From Clostridiaceae bacterium (GTDB taxonomy: Bacteria > Bacillota > Clostridia > Lachnospirales > Lachnospiraceae): a DNA stretch of 64,000 bases. The stretch lies in the NCBI GenBank assembly GCA_009911305.1, contig QXXC01000024.1, positions 1-64,000 on the forward strand. Direction: 5' to 3'. This document shows positions 28,006 through 38,049 of this stretch, one piece after another. The notes under the pieces were generated by a model. The model was not told the DNA's origin and ran no database searches. It was given only the letters and a program-made list of their open reading frames with translations. Position 1 is the first letter of the stretch. The number at the start of each line of letters is the position of its first letter. The position numbers were made by a program, and so were the translations under genes.

Positions 28006-28046
28006 ACAAGTCAGCCGGCTGTGCACAGGTGACGGGCTGACTTGCT
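28006..28046 (+). terminator. Terminator of the DAACS symporter gene
   Basis: Stem CAAGTCAGCC / GGGCTGACTTG with a loop of about 18 bp, followed by a short T-rich stretch (CTTTG). The weak T-run lowers confidence. Confidence 0.6.
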
Positions 28047-28112
28047 TTGAGGAGCCACGCTCCGGTGCGCGGATCCCCGGAAAATCAGAGAAACTTCACC
28101 GGCCAAATTACG

Positions 28113-28268
28113 GTTCCATCCATCCAGTAATTGGATTGTCAGAACCGCCTGTTTTGCCATCTGCTGCGTTGTCGTCAGTCAACGATGCCACCGCATCGCC
28201 TCCTTCCTCCGCCTTGCAGGCTGACAAAATATTCGGCACTGACAATCCAATTACTGGACGGATGGAAC
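28113..28268. repeat. 156-bp palindromic element, second family
   Basis: The outer 30 bp of each end are inverted copies with one mismatch (GTTCCATCC... and ...GGATGGAAC), and the inner sequence is loosely palindromic. Its length is also a multiple of three. No coding sequence or transposase lies within it. It stands 25 bp before a 162-bp element. Confidence 0.8.
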
Positions 28269-28293
28269 ACTACCTTTTTCAGGCGGTTTCTCT

Positions 28294-28455
28294 AGAGCGT
28301 GTTTGAAAATTGCTTTCTGACAGATGTGCGTCACAATTTGTGGGAGATTTGTGCCAAATGAAGGGCGCATAGCGGGCTATGTAACCTGAATTTGGCGCAA
28401 ATATCACGCAAAGTGGGGCGTGCAGATGGCGGGAATGAATTTTCAAACACGCTCT
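28294..28455. repeat. 162-bp palindromic element, copy A
   Basis: An imperfect palindrome starting AGAGCGTGTTTGAAAA and ending with its exact reverse complement; with the flanking bases the perfect outer arms reach 21 bp. TA lies at both ends (TA-GAGCG...CGCTC-TA). Nearly identical to copy C at 58660, related to B and D in opposite orientation. The complement strand is open for all 54 codons in the frame that starts at the first base. Confidence 0.9.
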
Positions 28456-28513
28456 AGAAACAACACATTAGCTCCCCTGCCGCATAACATAAAAGAAAAA
28501 GGATTTCCATCCC

Positions 28514-29002
28514 ATGCAAAATCCCACCCCACGTCTGTCATTCATCTATCTTCTGCAAAACACAACCCCCCGGGCCACAGCCTGGGTGCGGGGAAGCGCA
28601 GAGGCCCCGGAGCTCTCCGGCCTCGTGAAATTTTATGAAACGCCGTACGGAGGCGTTCTGGTAGAGGCAGAGATATTCGGCCTCCCCAACGTAAATATAC
28701 AGAACTCCTCCGATTTCTACGCCATGCATATACACAACGGAAGCGGCTGCCAGGACAATTTCTCCCATATCAACGGCCACTTCAACCCTGCAAACCAGCC
28801 CCACCCCGGCCACGCAGGCGATCTGCTCCCGCTTCTCGGAAATCAGGGCTACGCCTGGACGGCCTTCTACGACAAACGCTTCAATATAGAAGAAATAACC
28901 GGAAAATACGTCATTATCCACGCGCATCCCGATGACTTTACCACCCAGCCCTCCGGAAATCCCGGCTCGATGATTGCCTGCGGGGAAATCCGGCCGGCAT
29001 AA
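28514..29002 (+). CDS. Cu/Zn superoxide dismutase-like protein
   Basis: A 162-residue protein of the SodC fold. Metal-ligand pattern HIHNGSGC, GHFNP, HPGHAGDL and IIHAHPDDF is complete, and the disulfide cysteines (GSGC and IACGE) are present. The active-site arginine that guides superoxide, normally in GNAGxRxACG, is methionine here (GNPGSMIACG), so dismutase activity is doubtful. There is no signal peptide, whereas most bacterial SodC are exported. The coding sequence is unusually C-rich compared with its neighbours. The gene is flanked by 162-bp palindromes A and B in opposite orientations, a sign that it may have moved as a unit. Confidence 0.85.
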   Translation: MQNPTPRLSFIYLLQNTTPRATAWVRGSAEAPELSGLVKFYETPYGGVLVEAEIFGLPNVNIQNSSDFYAMHIHNGSGCQDNFSHINGHFNPANQPHPGHAGDLLPLLGNQGYAWTAFYDKRFNIEEITGKYVIIHAHPDDFTTQPSGNPGSMIACGEIRPA

Positions 29003-29113
29003 ATCATAATGCGCTTTCAGGCGCACTATAATTCCTATATGGCGCCTGTTTTATCCGCTAAAGCAGCAGCGACGAACAACCAACCAACCAGCCTATAGCC
29101 TGCCAGTAACACA

Positions 29114-29413
29114 GCCAGGGACAGCGTCTGTATCCATAAGGAACCCGTAGAAAACCGCCGGCGCTTAGAGCGTGTTTGAAAAATCATTCCCGCCATCTGC
29201 ACGCCCCACTTTGCGGCATATTTGAGCCAAATTCACTTAACGCAGCCCACTGCGCCGCGTTCATTTGGCTCAAATCTCCCACAAAGCGGAACGCACATCT
29301 GGCAGAAAGCATTTTTCAAACACGCTCTAGCGAGGTATTTTCGAGCTTAGCGTCCGCTGCGCTTTTCTCCGAGCGGAAGCAGGGTTCCGGTGGATACAGA
29401 CGCTGTCCCTGGC
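29114..29413. repeat. 300-bp palindrome enclosing a 162-bp copy
   Basis: The outer arms 29114-29146 and 29381-29413 are inverted repeats (GCCAGGGACAGCG... and ...CGCTGTCCCTGGC) with a few mismatches. The 162-bp copy B sits inside it, so one palindromic element appears to have landed in another; removing B leaves about 138 bp, again a multiple of three. Confidence 0.75.
29167..29328. repeat. 162-bp palindromic element, copy B
   Basis: AGAGCGTGTTTGAAAA at the left, its reverse complement at the right, TA on both sides. Opposite in orientation to copy A. Open on the plus strand for all 54 codons (RACLKNHSRHLHAP...). Lies in the gap between the SOD-like gene and the rpsL promoter. Confidence 0.9.
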
Positions 29414-29523
29414 GTCCCTCTCACATCCCATTCCAGGCAGAATATATTCACGCCCCCAATCCAGCTAAGCCATAACCATAAATTTCCCCAAAATAAAAGT
29501 AACAAAACTTTATATTTTATCCC

Positions 29524-29552
29524 TTGACACCCTCAAACAAACTGGATATAAT
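29524..29552 (+). promoter_or_regulatory. Consensus promoter of the rpsL operon
   Basis: A perfect TTGACA and perfect TATAAT 17 bp apart, about 85 bp before rpsL. Together with the repeats at 29114-29413 this accounts for the 29003-29637 gap. Confidence 0.9.
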
Positions 29553-29637
29553 AAGAAAGCGTGCAAAATCAGAGGTTTTTCACGCATACAAAAAGCTTAT
29601 AAAGCAACCACAGACAATATCACAGGAGGTGAAAAGG

Positions 29638-30057
29638 ATGCCAACATTTAACCAGTTAGTAAGAAAGGGAAGACAGACATCTGAAAAGAAATCGACTGCT
29701 CCTGCCCTGCAGAAGGGATATAACTCTTTACAGAAGAGAGCTATCAACGCTTCCGCACCGCAGAAGAGAGGCGTTTGCACAGCCGTTAAGACTGCTACGC
29801 CGAAGAAGCCGAACTCAGCTCTCAGAAAGATCGCCAGGGTTCGTCTTTCCAATGGAATCGAAGTGACAAGCTATATCCCGGGCGAGGGACATAACTTACA
29901 GGAGCACAGCGTTGTTCTGATCCGTGGCGGCCGTGTGAAGGACCTTCCGGGTACAAGATACCACATCATCAGAGGTACTCTTGATACTGCAGGCGTAGCC
30001 AACAGAAAGCAGGCCCGTTCCAAGTACGGTGCAAAGAGGCCGAAAGATAAGAAATAA
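29638..30057 (+). CDS. rpsL: 30S ribosomal protein S12
   Basis: A 139-residue S12 starting [11 protein letters not shown], with the decoding-site segment [15 protein letters not shown] and [14 protein letters not shown]. Lys in TPKKPNS and PGEGHNL are the wild-type streptomycin-sensitive sequences. The ATG follows AGGAGGTGAAAAGG. First gene of the rpsL-rpsG-fusA set. Confidence 0.98.
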   Translation: MPTFNQLVRKGRQTSEKKSTAPALQKGYNSLQKRAINASAPQKRGVCTAVKTATPKKPNSALRKIARVRLSNGIEVTSYIPGEGHNLQEHSVVLIRGGRVKDLPGTRYHIIRGTLDTAGVANRKQARSKYGAKRPKDKK

Positions 30058-30302
30058 TCATTCAGGTAAGATTCTTGGATATTTAGAATTGCAGTGCCGG
30101 ACTTTGATATTGATCCTGTGGGTTGCAGGGAATCATAGAACCAGCACGAAACGCGGGAGATTGCCTGGACTTATGCGCGCTTTCACATGTAAGGGAGGCG
30201 CTGGCCTTAAGAGGAATACCTGCCAGGCGATTCATGCGAGTACCTGAGATCTAATGAAAAGCCCGGGCTCTGGCCGGGGCGGATATTAAGGAGGGAAGTA
30301 AC

Positions 30303-30773
30303 GTGCCACGTAAAGGACATACTCAGAAAAGAGACGTATTAGCAGATCCGCTGTACAACAATAAGGTTGTTACCAAATTAATCAACAACATTATGCTGGA
30401 CGGCAAAAAAGGGATTGCCCAGAAGATTGTATACGGCGCATTTGAGCGCGTAGCAGCCGACACAGGCAAGGACGCGGTTGAAGTATTTGAGAGCGCCATG
30501 AATAATATTATGCCTGTGCTTGAGGTTAAGGCAAAACGTATCGGCGGCGCTACCTATCAGGTGCCGATCGAGGTAAAGCCGGAGAGACGGCAGGCCCTTG
30601 CTCTTCGCTGGCTTACGATGTTCTCACGTAAGAGAGGCGAGAAGACGCAGGAGGAGAGGCTTGCGAAGGAGATTATGGATGCGGCGAACAATACAGGCGC
30701 GTCTGTAAAGAAGAAGGAAGATATGCATAAGATGGCAGAGGCCAACAAGGCGTTTGCCCACTACAGATTCTAA
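30303..30773 (+). CDS. rpsG: 30S ribosomal protein S7
   Basis: A 156-residue S7 with [15 protein letters not shown] at the start and the [16 protein letters not shown] end typical of the family; it nucleates the 30S head on 16S rRNA. It starts with GTG after AAGGAGGG. The 245 bp between rpsL and rpsG is long for this operon and holds no gene I can support; in E. coli S7 represses its own operon from such a spacer, and the same could hold here. Confidence 0.98.
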   Translation: MPRKGHTQKRDVLADPLYNNKVVTKLINNIMLDGKKGIAQKIVYGAFERVAADTGKDAVEVFESAMNNIMPVLEVKAKRIGGATYQVPIEVKPERRQALALRWLTMFSRKRGEKTQEERLAKEIMDAANNTGASVKKKEDMHKMAEANKAFAHYRF

Positions 30774-30788
30774 TAGGAGGAAAAAGCT

Positions 30789-32909
30789 TTGGCTGAAAGA
30801 GAATATCCGTTAGAAAGAACCAGAAATATCGGTATTATGGCTCATATCGACGCCGGAAAGACGACGACGACAGAGCGAATCCTCTATTATACCGGCGTAA
30901 ACTATAAGATTGGCGATACGCACGAAGGAACTGCTACCATGGACTGGATGGCCCAGGAGCAGGAGAGGGGTATCACAATCACATCCGCAGCCACCACCTG
31001 CCACTGGACGCAGCAGGAAAACTGCAAGCCCAAGGAAGGCGCTCTGGAGCACCGCATCAACATTATCGATACTCCAGGCCACGTTGATTTTACGGTTGAG
31101 GTAGAGCGTTCCCTGCGTGTGCTGGACGGCGCGGTGGGCGTATTCTGCGCCAAGGGCGGAGTGGAGCCGCAGTCTGAGAATGTATGGCGTCAGGCGGACA
31201 CGTATAATGTACCCCGTATGGCGTTCATCAATAAGATGGACATTCTGGGCGCGAACTTCTACGGGACCGTGGATCAGATCCGCACAAGACTGGGTAAGAA
31301 TGCGATCTGCTTACAGCTTCCGATCGGCAAGGAGGATGATTTCAAGGGAATTATTGACCTGTTCGAGATGAAGGCCTACATCTATAATGATGATAAGGGA
31401 GATGATATTTCCATCGCCGATATCCCGGAGGATATGGCCGATGACGCAGAACTGTACCGCACCGAGCTGGTAGAGAAGATCTGTGAGCTGGACGACGAGC
31501 TGATGATGCAGTATCTGGAGGGCGAGGAGCCGTCCAACGAGGAGCTTAAAAAGGTTCTGAGAAAGGCCACCTGCGAGTGCCAGGCGATTCCGGTATGCTG
31601 CGGAACAGCGTACAGAAATAAGGGCGTACAGAAGCTTCTGGACGCTGTGATTGAGTTTATGCCCTCTCCGCTGGACATCCCTTCCATTAAAGGAACGGAT
31701 CTGGACGGAAATGAGACGGAAAGGCATTCCTCTGACGAGGAGCCGTTCTCCGCGCTTGTATTTAAGATTATGACCGATCCCTTTGTGGGTAAGCTTGCAT
31801 ATTTCCGTGTGTACTCCGGCACGCTCAATTCCGGTTCCTATGTGTTAAACGCCACAAAGGGCAAGAAGGAGCGCGTTGGCCGTATCCTGCAGATGCATGC
31901 CAACAAGCGCCAGGAGTTAGACAAGGTGTATTCCGGTGATATCGCGGCAGCGATTGGCTTTAAGCTCTCCACAACAGGCGATACGATCTGCGACGAGCAG
32001 CATCCGGTTATTCTGGAATCCATGGAATTCCCGGAGCCGGTTATTGATATCGCAATTGAGCCCAAGACCAAGGCAGGCCAGGATAAGATGGGCGAGGCCC
32101 TTGCAAAGCTGGCTGAGGAGGATCCGACCTTCCGCGCTTACACGAACAGAGAGACAGGACAGACCATCATCGCCGGCATGGGCGAGCTCCATCTGGAGAT
32201 TATCGTAGACCGTCTGCTCCGCGAGTTCCATGTGGAGGCGAATGTCGGAGCGCCGCAGGTTGCCTATAAAGAAACCTTTACCAAGGCCGTGGATGTTGAC
32301 AGCAAGTATGCGAAGCAGTCCGGCGGACGCGGTCAGTACGGACACTGTAAGGTTCACTTCGAGCCCATGGATCCGAACGGCGAGGAAACCTTTAAGTTCG
32401 AGTCCACCGTTGTCGGCGGCGCGATCCCGAAGGAATATATCCCGGCGGTCGGCGAGGGTATCGAGGAAGCCACAAAGGCCGGTATTCTCGGCGGATATCC
32501 GGTGCTGGGCGTTCATGCCAATGTATTCGACGGCTCCTATCATGAGGTTGACTCCTCTGAGATGGCCTTCCACATCGCAGGCTCCATGGCGTTCAAGGAT
32601 GCCATGCGCAAGGCGAATCCGATTCTCCTTGAGCCGATCATGAAAGTGGAAGTAACCATGCCGGAAGAATATATGGGCGATATCATCGGAGATATCAACT
32701 CCCGCCGCGGACGCATCGAGGGTATGGAGGATATCGGAGGCGGCAAGATGGTGAAGGCATACGTTCCGCTTGCCGAGATGTTCGGTTATTCCACGGACCT
32801 GCGTTCCAGGACACAGGGACGCGGCAACTATTCCATGTTCTTTGAGAAATACGAGCAGGTGCCCAAGAGCGTTCAGGAGAAGGTTCTGGCAGGAAAGAGC
32901 GAGAAATAA
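30789..32909 (+). CDS. fusA: Elongation factor G
   Basis: A 706-residue translocation GTPase. AHIDAGKTT is the P-loop, DTPGHVDF the G3 motif and NKMDILG the G4 motif; domains II-V follow at full length ([12 protein letters not shown] and RRGRIEGME in domains IV and V). The start codon is TTG, 9 bp after AGGAGG, unusual for such a highly expressed gene. Immediately follows rpsG (15 bp). Confidence 0.97.
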   Translation: MAEREYPLERTRNIGIMAHIDAGKTTTTERILYYTGVNYKIGDTHEGTATMDWMAQEQERGITITSAATTCHWTQQENCKPKEGALEHRINIIDTPGHVDFTVEVERSLRVLDGAVGVFCAKGGVEPQSENVWRQADTYNVPRMAFINKMDILGANFYGTVDQIRTRLGKNAICLQLPIGKEDDFKGIIDLFEMKAYIYNDDKGDDISIADIPEDMADDAELYRTELVEKICELDDELMMQYLEGEEPSNEELKKVLRKATCECQAIPVCCGTAYRNKGVQKLLDAVIEFMPSPLDIPSIKGTDLDGNETERHSSDEEPFSALVFKIMTDPFVGKLAYFRVYSGTLNSGSYVLNATKGKKERVGRILQMHANKRQELDKVYSGDIAAAIGFKLSTTGDTICDEQHPVILESMEFPEPVIDIAIEPKTKAGQDKMGEALAKLAEEDPTFRAYTNRETGQTIIAGMGELHLEIIVDRLLREFHVEANVGAPQVAYKETFTKAVDVDSKYAKQSGGRGQYGHCKVHFEPMDPNGEETFKFESTVVGGAIPKEYIPAVGEGIEEATKAGILGGYPVLGVHANVFDGSYHEVDSSEMAFHIAGSMAFKDAMRKANPILLEPIMKVEVTMPEEYMGDIIGDINSRRGRIEGMEDIGGGKMVKAYVPLAEMFGYSTDLRSRTQGRGNYSMFFEKYEQVPKSVQEKVLAGKSEK

Positions 32910-32934
32910 AGAATCGGTACGATCATTAAAAAAC

Positions 32935-32968
32935 CCTTTCCGGGCCCAAAAACTGCCCGGAAAGGTAA
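32935..32968 (+). terminator. Hairpin between fusA and tuf
   Basis: CCTTTCCGGGC and GCCCGGAAAGG form a stable stem but no T-run follows, so it may attenuate or process rather than fully terminate. Confidence 0.55.
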
Positions 32969-32976
32969 ATATAGGC

Positions 32977-33005
32977 TTGAAAAATGTGTTCTAATCGAAT
33001 ATAAT
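32977..33005 (+). promoter_or_regulatory. Promoter of tuf
   Basis: TTGAAA and TATAAT with a 17-bp spacer, about 60 bp before tuf, so tuf has its own promoter beyond any readthrough from fusA. Confidence 0.8.
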
Positions 33006-33068
33006 AAGAGACAGCCTAACATAAATTATAAGCCTTAGTGGGCGCAGATTAAGGAGGAACGATATAAA

Positions 33069-34262
33069 ATGGCGAAAGCAAAGTTTGAAAGAAACAAACC
33101 GCATTGCAACATTGGTACCATCGGCCACGTTGACCATGGTAAGACGACACTGACAGCCGCTATCACCAAGACTCTTCACGTAAGAAAGGGTACTGGCGAG
33201 GCTGTTGCATTTGATATGATCGATAAAGCGCCGGAGGAGAGAGAGCGTGGAATCACAATCTCCACCGCGCACGTTGAGTATGAGACAGACAAGAGGCACT
33301 ATGCGCACGTTGACTGCCCAGGCCATGCTGACTATGTAAAGAACATGATCACCGGCGCAGCTCAGATGGACGGCGCTATCCTGGTAGTAGCTGCCACAGA
33401 CGGCGTTATGGCTCAGACGAGAGAGCACATCCTTCTTTCCCGTCAGGTAGGCGTTCCCTATATTGTAGTATTCATGAACAAGTGCGATATGGTTGACGAT
33501 GAGGAGCTTCTTGAGCTGGTAGAGATGGAGATCCGCGAGCTTCTGAACGAGTACGAGTTCCCGGGCGACGACACGCCGGTTATCCAGGGTTCCGCATTAA
33601 AGGCTCTTGAGGATCCGAACTGCGAGTGGGGCGACAAGGTTCTTGAGCTGATGGATGCAGTTGACAGCTATGTTCCGGATCCGGTTCGTGATACGGATAA
33701 GCCGTTCCTGATGCCTGTAGAGGACGTATTCTCCATCACAGGCCGCGGTACAGTGGCCACAGGCCGTGTAGAGCGTGGTACGCTTCACGTTTCCGACGAA
33801 GTTGAGATCGTTGGTATCCACGAGGATATCCGTAAGGTTGTTGTAACCGGTATCGAGATGTTCCGTAAGCTGCTTGACGAGGCTCAGGCCGGCGACAACA
33901 TCGGCGCTCTGCTCCGCGGCGTTCAGAGAACCGAGATCCAGAGAGGCCAGTGTCTGGTAAAACCGGGTTCCGTAAAGTGCCATAAGAAATTTACGGCTCA
34001 GGTTTACGTTCTGACCAAAGACGAGGGCGGCCGTCATACACCGTTCTTCAACAACTATCGTCCGCAGTTCTATTTCAGAACCACTGACGTTACCGGTGTT
34101 TGCGAGTTACCGGCCGGCACAGAGATGTGCATGCCTGGCGACAACGTAGAGATGACGGTAGAGCTGATCCATCCGGTAGCTATGGAGCAGGGTCTTCGTT
34201 TCGCTATCCGTGAGGGCGGCCGTACGGTTGGATCCGGAAGAGTTGTTTCCATTATCGAATAA
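33069..34262 (+). CDS. tuf: Elongation factor Tu
   Basis: A 397-residue EF-Tu that brings aminoacyl-tRNA to the ribosome. GHVDHGKTT (G1), DCPGHADY (G3) and NKCDMVD (G4) are intact; the switch I region [10 protein letters not shown] is conserved, and domains II and III are complete with the [10 protein letters not shown] end. Preceded by AAGGAGG and its own promoter. Confidence 0.98.
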   Translation: MAKAKFERNKPHCNIGTIGHVDHGKTTLTAAITKTLHVRKGTGEAVAFDMIDKAPEERERGITISTAHVEYETDKRHYAHVDCPGHADYVKNMITGAAQMDGAILVVAATDGVMAQTREHILLSRQVGVPYIVVFMNKCDMVDDEELLELVEMEIRELLNEYEFPGDDTPVIQGSALKALEDPNCEWGDKVLELMDAVDSYVPDPVRDTDKPFLMPVEDVFSITGRGTVATGRVERGTLHVSDEVEIVGIHEDIRKVVVTGIEMFRKLLDEAQAGDNIGALLRGVQRTEIQRGQCLVKPGSVKCHKKFTAQVYVLTKDEGGRHTPFFNNYRPQFYFRTTDVTGVCELPAGTEMCMPGDNVEMTVELIHPVAMEQGLRFAIREGGRTVGSGRVVSIIE

Positions 34263-34316
34263 TTTATGATAATTCAGTTTTTCTGGATTATTGTAATCAT
34301 TCAGATTAATTTAATA

Positions 34317-34356
34317 GGATCAAGGACTTCGGGGTTTCCCCGGAGTCCTTTTTATG
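34317..34356 (+). terminator. Terminator of tuf
   Basis: AAGGACTTCGGGG / CCCCGGAGTCCTT stem followed by TTTTA. Confidence 0.88.
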
Positions 34357-34449
34357 CACGCGCCGATACAGAGGAACTATGTCATCGCGGCAGCACACGG
34401 GCCGGGATCTTCGGCCTGCGCAGGAATCTGCCGGCAAAACGGCGCATAG

Positions 34450-34486
34450 AAAAAGCCGGGAGTGTCAGCTCCTGGCTTTTTCTTCT
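34450..34486. terminator. Terminator between tuf and the convergent kinase gene
   Basis: AAAAAGCCGGGAG and CTCCTGGCTTTTTC form a near-symmetric stem with A/T runs at both ends, so it can serve the minus-strand kinase gene as well. Confidence 0.75.
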
Positions 34487-34531
34487 CTCTGATTAGCCGC
34501 GATGGGGTGTGATTCGATATACTGTATATGG

Positions 34532-35659
34532 TTAAAGCTTTTCAAAAAATTTCTCTGCATCGCTCTGGATATTCAGATAAGGATCCTCATGATCAAAGCT
34601 GCGCATCCGTCCTTTGGCGGCCAGGACGCCGAGCTGGATGGGGCCGGCGAGATCGGCATTCAGGCGTTCGTCCAGCATACCGCTGATAAACCCGCCTGCG
34701 AAGGAGTCCCCTGCGCCGGTGTCATTGTTCAGTTGGTACTGATAAAGCTTTTTGTGGCGTACCGTGCGGATTTTACATCTGCCGTCCTCGAAGCTGAGAA
34801 TTTCATGGCGGTCGTCATGCTTTATGATGAGCGTGCGGTCCGGAGAGGGATTGATGGCAGAAAAATAGCTGCAGAGGTTCCGGTAAAGAGGCCGCACGCT
34901 TTTTGCGCTGCGTCCTAAATTTTTCTTTTCCGTTTTATTCAGGAAAATAAAATCTGCATGGGAGATCAGGGGCTGAAGGCGATCGATCCACACAGAGGTG
35001 TATTCTGATCCGGGATCCATGCTGACCTTTAAGGCCGGATTCATGGCCCTGGCCTGAATGACATACTGCATGATCTCCTCAAACTGGTCAAAGGCGGACA
35101 GGGAGGACAGGTGAATCCACCGCGCGCCGGACAAATACGCCGCAAAGGAGCGTCCGGTTTTCGCTTCCTGCTCCCGGATGCGCTCTAAGAGCGTGTTATT
35201 GGCGCAGGGTGCAATTTTAATGCAGTTTCTGGTATGGTTATAGAGCCGGACAATAGATTTTGCGATCGTCCGGTCATAGGGATCGTCAAAGCGCTCCTTT
35301 GTGGTAAAAAGCCACTCCCGGTTATCCAAATGGGCGAGTTCTTTTTCGAGATTGTTCGTCTTGCCGTAGCGGAGATCAAAGCCGTTCGGCGTGCCGCAGA
35401 CGCCGGTGTAAGCCGCGCGCAGGCCGGGAAGGATATGCTTGATCACTTTCAGGGTAATAAAGGCGGAACCGCCAATCTGGGTGGTATATTCCTTATTTTT
35501 CGTGACCAGATCCAGAATATCGTCCTCCACATCTGAGATGGGATTGCTCAGATTCTCATCTGCGCTTTTGCAGTCCCTCATCACCAGATCCTGCCCGGTG
35601 CAGTGAAACATGTAATCATAATTAATTGCGCCAATACATATCACATCCAAAGCCGCCAT
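34532..35659 (-). CDS. PfkB family carbohydrate kinase
   Basis: A 375-residue sugar kinase of the ribokinase/PfkB family. ICIGAINYDY opens the fold, GGSAF marks the substrate loop, and NDTGAGDSFAGGF near residue 315 holds the catalytic aspartate and anion hole. It is longer than the usual ~310 residues, mainly through insertions in the first half. The substrate is not evident. It ends near the convergent tuf terminator and is divergent from the chemoreceptor gene. Confidence 0.85.
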   Translation of the reverse strand: MAALDVICIGAINYDYMFHCTGQDLVMRDCKSADENLSNPISDVEDDILDLVTKNKEYTTQIGGSAFITLKVIKHILPGLRAAYTGVCGTPNGFDLRYGKTNNLEKELAHLDNREWLFTTKERFDDPYDRTIAKSIVRLYNHTRNCIKIAPCANNTLLERIREQEAKTGRSFAAYLSGARWIHLSSLSAFDQFEEIMQYVIQARAMNPALKVSMDPGSEYTSVWIDRLQPLISHADFIFLNKTEKKNLGRSAKSVRPLYRNLCSYFSAINPSPDRTLIIKHDDRHEILSFEDGRCKIRTVRHKKLYQYQLNNDTGAGDSFAGGFISGMLDERLNADLAGPIQLGVLAAKGRMRSFDHEDPYLNIQSDAEKFFEKL

Positions 35660-35899
35660 TTTTCGTCATATCCTCACAATTCATTTGTATTTTTATCGCA
35701 AGTTTTACCGCCTTTTAACAGGCCCCTTTTAGAATATAACAGGAAATGGGAATATGTCAAATAGAATATGATATTTTTTAGACCGCGGTTACGGCAGATG
35801 TTTCCTGATGATTTAACATGTTACGGCCGGAATTTCCCGCAGGGCTGTGCCGTGGTATTATATTCCAGGCCGATATATTGTAAAATTTGCCGAAAATGG

Positions 35900-35928
35900 T
35901 AGACCTTTTTCGTTTATTATAGTATAAT
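35900..35928 (+). promoter_or_regulatory. Putative promoter of the chemoreceptor gene
   Basis: TAGACC and a perfect TATAAT with a 17-bp spacer. If used, the transcript carries the 35957-36132 palindromic region in its leader. Confidence 0.5.
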
Positions 35929-35956
35929 CTTCGTACGAAATCAACGTCCTTACGCA

Positions 35957-36132
35957 GCTATACCGTTACAGTCACACCCCTGCCGTGTGCCCGGTAACAC
36001 GCTCCGCGATGCATACAGACCGCATCAACCGCGGTCTGGCGTTGCTGCCCCTGGGTTTTCTGTGACTTCCGCTGCGCTGCACTCACAAAAAACACCTCTC
36101 ACTGGCCGGCGTGTAAACCGTAACGCTATACC
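35957..36132. repeat. Element with imperfect terminal inverted repeats in the chemoreceptor leader
   Basis: The two ends (CTATACCGTTACAG... and ...CCGTAACGCTATA) are imperfect inverted repeats of about 20 bp. The inside is GC-rich with small hairpins such as ACCGC/GCGGT near 36020-36036 and looks unlike flanking AT-rich DNA. No transposase. Boundaries are approximate. Together with the promoter before it, this fills the 35660-36194 gap. Confidence 0.5.
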
Positions 36133-36194
36133 CGTATACGACGCAGGCGTTTGGGTTGAATTCAGTCATACAAAATGCTTAAAGGAGAAGATTT

Positions 36195-37877
36195 ATGAAA
36201 AACCTGAAAATCAAATTTAAACTATTTTTGCTGGCTGGCTTTATGCTGCTCGGTGTGGTTGCAGTGGGAGTTGTTTCCATGGTATATATGAATAAAATCA
36301 ACGATGGAACCACCATTATTACAGCTAACTGGATGCCTTCGGTTATTGTGTCTGAGGAACTTCAGACTCTGATATCGAAATACCGGATTCAGCAGTATAA
36401 GCATGTCGTGGCGCAGGATGCAGAGATTAAGCAGCTCGCTGAAGAAGAGATGGACCGTCTGACGAAGCAGATTAACGACATGTTTCAGAATTATACGGGG
36501 CTGGTAACAAGCGATACGGATCGGAAGCTGATGCAGGACGCCCAGAACGTCTGGAACAGGTATATGGAGCTTCATGACAACATAATCGAGTTAAGCCGTG
36601 AGAATAAGACGGATCAGGCGAGAAAAGCGGTTATGGACTCGGTTGCCCTGTTTAATGAAGCGTCGGACACATTCTCTAAGATTGTGGAGTTTAACAAGGA
36701 CGGTGCGGATCAGGCCAGTCTGGACGGCGACAGGATGTATGCGTCGGCAGGAAGAATCATCATAAGCTCCCTGCTCCTTATAATAGTGGTGGCCATGCTG
36801 TTTGCACTGTATATTATCCGCAGTATCAATGTTCCGGTCAGTGAGCTCGACGATGTGGCCAGGAGGATTGCGAACGGCGATTTGAACCAGAGCATTACGT
36901 ATCGTTCAAAGGATGAACTGGGCAAACTGGCAGTGAATTTTAATAAGACAGTGGATCGCCTGCGCGATTATGTAAAATACATTGACGAGATTTCCGATGT
37001 GCTTAAGCAGATTGCGGGGGGCAATCTGGTGTTTGAGCTTACATATGATTATGCCGGCGAGTTTGCCAAGATTAAGGCAGCGCTGGAGGAGATTTCCAAT
37101 TCGCTTAATCAGACCATGGGACAGATCAATCAGACCTCCGATCAGGTTTCGGCGGGCAGCGAGCAGGTATCCTCCGGCGCGCAGGCGCTCTCCCAGGGAG
37201 CGACCGAGCAGGCAAGCTCGATTGAGGAGCTTGCCGCCACGATTGCGGAGATTTCTTCACAGGTTAAGGAGACAGCGGGCAATGCCAGCGATGCCCGGAT
37301 TCAGTGCGGCCACACCGGCGAGCAGGTGGCGACCAGCAATGAACAGATGAAGGAAATGATTGCCGCTATGCAGGAGATCAGCGACAAGTCAGGCGAGATC
37401 AGCAAGATCATCAAGACGATTGAGGATATTGCGTTCCAGACGAATATTCTGGCGCTTAACGCCGCGGTCGAGGCGGCGCGCGCCGGCGAGGCGGGCAAGG
37501 GCTTTGCCGTAGTTGCGGACGAGGTGCGCAATCTGGCCAGCAAGTCCTCAGAAGCTTCCAAGAGCACGGCTGATCTGATTGAGGGAACGGTCGAGGCGGT
37601 TGAAAAGGGAACCGGGATCGCGAACGCGACAGCCCAGTCCCTGAATGCGGTTGTAGAAAGCACGAAGAGCGTGGTGGATACAGTGGATAAGATTGCCTCG
37701 GCAGCCGAGCAGCAGGCGTCTTCCATCGCACAGGTGACACAGGGCATTGATCAGATTTCCAGCGTGGTGCAGACGAATTCCGCGACTGCGGAGGAATCAG
37801 CGGCGGCCAGCGAGGAGCTGTCGGGCCAGGCGCAGGTGCTCAAGAATCTGGTGGGGCAGTTTAAATTGCGCAGTTGA
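36195..37877 (+). CDS. Methyl-accepting chemotaxis protein
   Basis: A 560-residue transmembrane chemoreceptor. TM1 (about 9-31) and TM2 (about 188-210) enclose a ~155-residue helical sensor of the four-helix-bundle type; a HAMP domain follows, then the signalling domain with the hairpin-tip sequence [20 protein letters not shown] and the [13 protein letters not shown] block. It relays ligand binding to CheA/CheW. No chemotaxis genes are nearby, so it is an orphan receptor. Strong AAAGGAG site. Confidence 0.95.
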   Translation: MKNLKIKFKLFLLAGFMLLGVVAVGVVSMVYMNKINDGTTIITANWMPSVIVSEELQTLISKYRIQQYKHVVAQDAEIKQLAEEEMDRLTKQINDMFQNYTGLVTSDTDRKLMQDAQNVWNRYMELHDNIIELSRENKTDQARKAVMDSVALFNEASDTFSKIVEFNKDGADQASLDGDRMYASAGRIIISSLLLIIVVAMLFALYIIRSINVPVSELDDVARRIANGDLNQSITYRSKDELGKLAVNFNKTVDRLRDYVKYIDEISDVLKQIAGGNLVFELTYDYAGEFAKIKAALEEISNSLNQTMGQINQTSDQVSAGSEQVSSGAQALSQGATEQASSIEELAATIAEISSQVKETAGNASDARIQCGHTGEQVATSNEQMKEMIAAMQEISDKSGEISKIIKTIEDIAFQTNILALNAAVEAARAGEAGKGFAVVADEVRNLASKSSEASKSTADLIEGTVEAVEKGTGIANATAQSLNAVVESTKSVVDTVDKIASAAEQQASSIAQVTQGIDQISSVVQTNSATAEESAAASEELSGQAQVLKNLVGQFKLRS

Positions 37878-37912
37878 ATGGCGCATGGCCAATAAAATTG
37901 TATTTTGACAGA

Positions 37913-37954
37913 AGGACATCCGATACATCAGGAGGTATTGGGTGTCCTTTTATT
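37913..37954 (+). terminator. Terminator of the chemoreceptor gene
   Basis: AAGGACATCCGATAC and GTATTGGGTGTCCTT pair through most of their length, followed by TTATTT. Confidence 0.75.
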
Positions 37955-38049
37955 TGATCCAGGGAGCTGTTTACATCCGTCGCAACCGTTTGGATAACCT
38001 GAACCGTTACCCAGCGTTTATGATACGGATTAAAAAACATCCAAAGGAC

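Noticed and set aside
29176..29475. Plus-strand frame MKNHSRHLHAP...
   Set aside because: It is the open frame of repeat copy B continued into the outer palindrome; no ribosome binding site. Treated as repeat sequence.
30029..30247. 72-codon frame between rpsL and rpsG
   Set aside because: It begins inside rpsL in another frame and has no known relative.
35987..36220. 77-codon frame before the chemoreceptor
   Set aside because: It lies within the inverted-repeat element and overlaps the real gene start; low-complexity product.
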